From contig JAEYYS010000185.1 in NCBI GenBank assembly GCA_023428335.1, forward strand, positions 1 through 16,948: a DNA stretch of 16,948 bases, written 5' to 3'. Of the stretch, positions 13,782-16,948 are shown one piece after another. The DNA comes from Verrucomicrobiota bacterium (GTDB lineage Bacteria > Verrucomicrobiota > Verrucomicrobiia > Verrucomicrobiales > Verrucomicrobiaceae). Under the pieces are notes generated by a model. It was not told the DNA's origin and ran no database searches. It saw only the letters and a list, made by a program, of their open reading frames with translations. Positions within the stretch are counted from its first letter, which is position 1, and every line of letters begins with the position of its first letter. The position numbers and the translations under genes are program-made.

Positions 13782-15125
13782 ATGAGCCAGACCCACCGCC
13801 GTACCTTCCTCAAGAGCGCCGCCGGCGCTGTTGCCGCCCCTTTCTTCCTGCCGTCCCGCGTTTGGTCGGCCCCGACTGCGCCGAATGCCCGCCTCAACCT
13901 GGGCTTCATCGGCATGGGCAAGATGAACAGCGGCCACCTCGGCAACTTCCTCGGTCGTGACAACGTCCAGGTCGTCGCCGTCTGCGATGTCGACACCAAC
14001 CGCCGCGAGCACGCCAAGGGCCGGGTCAACGAGACCTACGGCAAGAAGGCCGCGGGCAGCTACAAGGGCTGCGACGCCTACAGCGACTTCCGCGAACTGC
14101 TCGCCCGCAAGGACATCGATGCGGTGGTCATCGCCACGCCCGACCACTGGCACGCCTACATCGGCATCGCCGCTGTTCAGGCCGGCAAGGATGTGTACGG
14201 CGAAAAACCGCTCACCCACAACGTCCACGAGGCGCTGAAGCTGACCCAGGCGGTGCGCGACAGCGGCCGCATCTTCCAGACCGGCTCGCAGCAGCGCTCC
14301 AGCAAGGAGTTCCGGGTCGCCTGCGAACTCGTCCGCAACGGTGTCATCGGCAAGATCCAGACGATCACCACCTCCTTCGGCGATCCCGCCGGTCCCTACA
14401 ACCTCGCCGGTGAAGCCCCGGAACCCGGTCTCGACTGGGACATGTGGTGTGGTCCGGGCCCGCTCAAGGAGTACAGCAGCGTGCTCAGCCCGCGCGGCGT
14501 GCACAACCACTTCCCGGCCTGGCGCATGACCCGCGAGTTCGGCGGCGGCATGATCACCGACTGGGGTGCCCACCACATCGACATCGCCCAGTGGGCGCTC
14601 GGCGTCGATGACAGCGGCCCGGTCGAGGTGCGCGCGCCGCAGAACTGGGAGACCGCCAAGCGCGGCGCCCAGCTCGTTTACGCGAACGGCGTGGTTCTCA
14701 CCCATGGCGAGGGCAAGGGTGTGTCCATCTACGGCAGCGAGGGCGAGATCCACGTCAACCGCGGCAAGTTCGAACTCTGGCTCGGCGGCAAGAAGGTGCA
14801 CGGCTTCTTCGACAAGGAAAAGGACAAGGGCACCTCGCTCGACCGCGAGGTCGTGCTCAGCGAGCGCGAGTTCCTCAAGGACGCCAAGGTCAAGCTGTAC
14901 GAGAGCAAGAACCACCACGACGACTGGCTCAACAGCATCCAGACCCGCGAGCGGCCGATCTGCGATGTCGCCATCGGTGCCACCACGGTCATTTCCTGCC
15001 ACCTGATGAACATGGCCTACTGGCACGGCGCCAACTTCCAATGGGATCCCAACGCGCGCACCTTCGCCAAGGGCGGCGATCCCAAGTGGCTGACCCGCGA
15101 CTACCGCGGCGCCTGGGCGGTTTGA
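13782..15125 (+). CDS. Tat-exported Gfo/Idh/MocA family oxidoreductase
   Basis: The 447-residue protein opens with a twin-arginine leader (HRRTFLKSAAGAVAAPFFLP, 5-24) and continues with a Rossmann fold typical of the glucose-fructose/inositol dehydrogenase family: LGFIGMGKMNSGHLG (40-54), VVAVCDVD (64-71), VVIATPDHWH (115-124) and the hallmark GEKPLTHN (140-147). The C-terminal half carries GGGMITDWGAHHIDIAQWALG, the substrate-side His region. Members with a Tat leader and NAD(P) bound before export are very numerous in Planctomycetes and Verrucomicrobia and are thought to act on sugars or cyclitols, but the substrate here cannot be read. The start at 13782 places the leader at the N-terminus; an ATG at 13746 would add 12 residues. 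The family-typical length supports a complete gene. A perfect hairpin follows at 15157. Confidence 0.95.
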   Translation: MSQTHRRTFLKSAAGAVAAPFFLPSRVWSAPTAPNARLNLGFIGMGKMNSGHLGNFLGRDNVQVVAVCDVDTNRREHAKGRVNETYGKKAAGSYKGCDAYSDFRELLARKDIDAVVIATPDHWHAYIGIAAVQAGKDVYGEKPLTHNVHEALKLTQAVRDSGRIFQTGSQQRSSKEFRVACELVRNGVIGKIQTITTSFGDPAGPYNLAGEAPEPGLDWDMWCGPGPLKEYSSVLSPRGVHNHFPAWRMTREFGGGMITDWGAHHIDIAQWALGVDDSGPVEVRAPQNWETAKRGAQLVYANGVVLTHGEGKGVSIYGSEGEIHVNRGKFELWLGGKKVHGFFDKEKDKGTSLDREVVLSEREFLKDAKVKLYESKNHHDDWLNSIQTRERPICDVAIGATTVISCHLMNMAYWHGANFQWDPNARTFAKGGDPKWLTRDYRGAWAV

Positions 15126-15156
15126 GCCGGGGGCGGAGAGTGGAGAGATTCGCGGG

Positions 15157-15181
15157 GCGTGGGAAGACGGTCTTCCCACGC
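15157..15181 (+). terminator. perfect hairpin after the Gfo/Idh/MocA gene (terminator-like)
   Basis: GCGTGGGAAGA pairs perfectly over 11 bases with TCTTCCCACGC around a CGG loop, 31 bases after the stop codon. No T-run follows, so it may be a weak or factor-assisted terminator, an RNA-stabilising 3' end, or a protein-binding palindrome. The next gene begins 58 bases later. Confidence 0.6.
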
Positions 15182-15202
15182 CACGAGTGGCATCACAAAA
15201 GA

Positions 15203-15230
15203 TTGACGTCGATCCGCCGGCTCCGATAGC
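15203..15230 (+). promoter_or_regulatory. candidate promoter for the VIT/VWA membrane protein gene
   Basis: TTGACG (15203-15208, five of six to the -35 consensus) is followed after 16 bases by GATAGC (15225-15230, weak -10). The transcription start would fall almost on the ATG at 15239, so the mRNA would be leaderless or nearly so. It lies between the hairpin and the gene, as expected for a new transcription unit. Confidence 0.4.
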
Positions 15231-15238
15231 CTGCGGAA

Positions 15239-16948
15239 ATGACATCGACCCGCAGTGAGGCTTCCGTCAGCGCAAGTCGATCCCGCTTCCTGCTGATCTT
15301 TGGCGTGGTTTGGCCGGCCTTCACCCTGCTGCTGGAGTGGAGCACCGGGGCTTGCGCCTCACAGTTTTTCGATCCGCTGCCGACAGTCCTGCATGGACTG
15401 CTCATCGCGGGGGTGCCCTGGATCTGCTGGATCGCGCACACCCGCGAGCGGGGCGCCATCGCACTCACGTGGCAGCGCGCTGTCTTGGGGGCCGCTTGGG
15501 CGGTCGCCAGCTTTTACCTGCTGTGCTTCTCGGTGCTGACACCCCTGGCCTGGATGGGCGTGGTGTTTTCGCCCTTTCTCGTGGCCGCCGGAGGGCAGGC
15601 CTGGGTTGGCTTGTTGCCTTGGGCCACCCTCGGGCCCTTCTGGGCTTGGCTGGCCCTGTGGAAGGCGCGATCGCGGTTGCGCCCCGCACTGTCGGCTTCC
15701 GGCTGGGTGCGACAGGCGCCCTGGCTGGGGGCTTTGGGAGCGCTGACGCTGCTCCTGGCGGTCGAAGCACCCTTCTGGATCACACGGCATGCCGTCAGCC
15801 AGCATCACATAGCCAGTGATCGGAACAAGGCCGAATGGATTGGCAGGCTGAGGCGACTGAACAGCGAGGCTTTCCTGCGTCATTTGGCCTATGGCAGTGT
15901 GCATGCCAAAAGCAGCCCTTTGGAGTGGATTGCTGGTATTGGTTCAAGGCTGCCCCTGAGGGATTCCGTGAATTCGCTGCCGGACACGGAAGAGGCGCGC
16001 ACCTTGTATTATCGGGTGCAAGGTCGCGCCTTCAGCGACCTGCCGCCGCCGAAGCGTTTTGCGCCATTCGACTGGGAGACCGGGCGACGGGATGCGGATC
16101 CTCTTGCCGAGGGGCTTGATTGGGATGAGGCGCGGGCCGGCGATGCCGTGGGTGCACGGCTGCGTGGGCTGAGCTTGGCCAGCTCACGCATGGACTGGCA
16201 TCTGGATGCGCCGTCGCGCCTGGCCTATGGCGAGTGGACGCTGAGTTTTGCCAACAGCCGTGTCACGGCACAGGAGGCGCGCTGCCAAATCTTGCTGCCG
16301 GCCGGTGGCTTCGTGTCGCGACTCACCCTCTGGGTCAACGGGGAACCGCGTGAAGCAGCCTTCTCCACCCAGGCCAAGGTGAAGGCCGCCTATCAGCAGG
16401 TGGTCGTGCGCGAGCAGCGGGATCCGGTGCTCGTGAATGTTGCCGGGCCGGACCGAGTCCTCTGCCAGTGCTTTCCCGTTCCACCCAAGGGCTCGATTCA
16501 GATCCGATTGGGCATCACGGCCCCGATTTCCGAGCACGGCCTGGACATGCCGGACTTCATCGAAAGAAACTTCGCCGTGCCGGAGGAACTCCGTCATGCG
16601 GTCTGGATGCAGAGCGCGCATGAGTTCACCAGCAGTGCCCCCCAGCCGGTTGTGCGCGAGGCGGGTCCATTCACCTGGAGGCAGGATCTGAGCCCGGAAA
16701 GGCTGCAAGCCTTGCGTTTTCACCTCACGCAAGTGTCGTCCCCACCGCGGGCCGTCTGGTGCGAGGATCCCTGGCCGCAGGAAGGGCGTCCACGGTATTT
16801 CTCCGGCACTTGGCGGACCGTACCCCCCAGCCCTCCGTCGCGTTTCATCGTGGTGGTCGACACTTCGCTGTCGCTGCGTCCTTTGTCCGGGTTGATTGGC
16901 CCGGCCGTGGATCGTCTCGCGGAAAAGGTGGAGGTTGTCGTTCTGGCT
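15239..16948 (+). CDS. polytopic membrane protein with VIT and VWA domains (C-terminus beyond window)
   Basis: The open frame gives 570 residues and leaves the window without a stop. The N-terminal part has about five hydrophobic segments (roughly 17-35, 48-66, 80-115, 120-140, 160-182). After a variable region, residues about 325-460 form a vault protein/inter-alpha-trypsin (VIT) domain: CQILLPAGGFVSRLTLWVNG, then EAAFSTQAKVKAAYQQVVV and RDPVLVN, the usual family wording. A von Willebrand A domain begins at 535 (RFIVVVDTSLSLRP); Asp541, Ser543 and Ser545 make the DxSxS metal site. Large membrane-anchored VIT proteins of this layout are known partners of exosortase/PEP-CTERM-type sorting systems in several phyla; whether this is one is inference, and no exosortase is visible. 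Compared with its neighbours it uses more A/T-ending codons (TTG, GGT, GAT, ATT). The ATG at 15239 has no Shine-Dalgarno sequence. Confidence 0.88.
   Translation, partial: MTSTRSEASVSASRSRFLLIFGVVWPAFTLLLEWSTGACASQFFDPLPTVLHGLLIAGVPWICWIAHTRERGAIALTWQRAVLGAAWAVASFYLLCFSVLTPLAWMGVVFSPFLVAAGGQAWVGLLPWATLGPFWAWLALWKARSRLRPALSASGWVRQAPWLGALGALTLLLAVEAPFWITRHAVSQHHIASDRNKAEWIGRLRRLNSEAFLRHLAYGSVHAKSSPLEWIAGIGSRLPLRDSVNSLPDTEEARTLYYRVQGRAFSDLPPPKRFAPFDWETGRRDADPLAEGLDWDEARAGDAVGARLRGLSLASSRMDWHLDAPSRLAYGEWTLSFANSRVTAQEARCQILLPAGGFVSRLTLWVNGEPREAAFSTQAKVKAAYQQVVVREQRDPVLVNVAGPDRVLCQCFPVPPKGSIQIRLGITAPISEHGLDMPDFIERNFAVPEELRHAVWMQSAHEFTSSAPQPVVREAGPFTWRQDLSPERLQALRFHLTQVSSPPRAVWCEDPWPQEGRPRYFSGTWRTVPPSPPSRFIVVVDTSLSLRPLSGLIGPAVDRLAEKVEVVVLA

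Overview
The window is high-GC bacterial chromosome, most likely from a Verrucomicrobiota relative, with Opitutales/Opitutaceae as a guess. The markers are a Tat-exported DUF1501 protein, a Tat-exported Gfo/Idh/MocA oxidoreductase and an exported member of the neutral/alkaline ceramidase family, a mix typical of the Planctomycetes-Verrucomicrobia group, next to ordinary housekeeping genes. I see no tRNA, rRNA, CRISPR array, insertion sequence or phage gene. None of the 14 gene starts has a recognisable Shine-Dalgarno sequence.

Layout. Positions 1-681 (minus) hold the N-terminal part of RecD2 helicase. Divergent from it, 765-2698 (plus) is a probable two-gene unit: an exported ceramidase-family hydrolase and a small exported protein of unknown function. 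A 56-bp palindromic repeat (2712-2767) separates it from the converging pair cysE then SprT-like (4347-2780, minus), which overlap by 7 bases. Upstream of cysE are an AT-rich near-palindrome and a strong terminator for a 54-residue cysteine-rich exported protein (4700-4536). Another Cys-rich exported protein (5240-4875), a methyltransferase fused to a membrane anchor and an extra C-terminal domain (6513-5275) and a DUF1501 protein (8013-6586) follow on the same strand. Ribosomal protein S1 (9830-8157, minus) ends at a textbook terminator.

The 339-bp gap between rpsA and the divergent class A penicillin-binding protein gene (10170-12344, plus) carries a second copy of the 56-bp repeat, a 32-bp tandem duplication made from its right half, and candidate promoters facing both ways. 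The PBP gene converges on an AlgD-like nucleotide-sugar dehydrogenase (13649-12348, minus) with only 3 bases between stops. Divergent from the latter is the Gfo/Idh/MocA oxidoreductase (13782-15125, plus), followed by a perfect hairpin. Last is a polytopic membrane protein with VIT and VWA domains (15239 to the window end, plus, incomplete).

The genes do not form one pathway. Themes are cell envelope and export (PBP, sugar-nucleotide dehydrogenase, VIT/VWA protein, Tat and Sec substrates), cysteine synthesis (cysE) and two exported Cys-rich proteins. The less familiar items are the dispersed repeat family, the methyltransferase fusion, the CxxCC mini-protein and the VIT/VWA membrane protein. 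I found no convincing multi-gene novel system.
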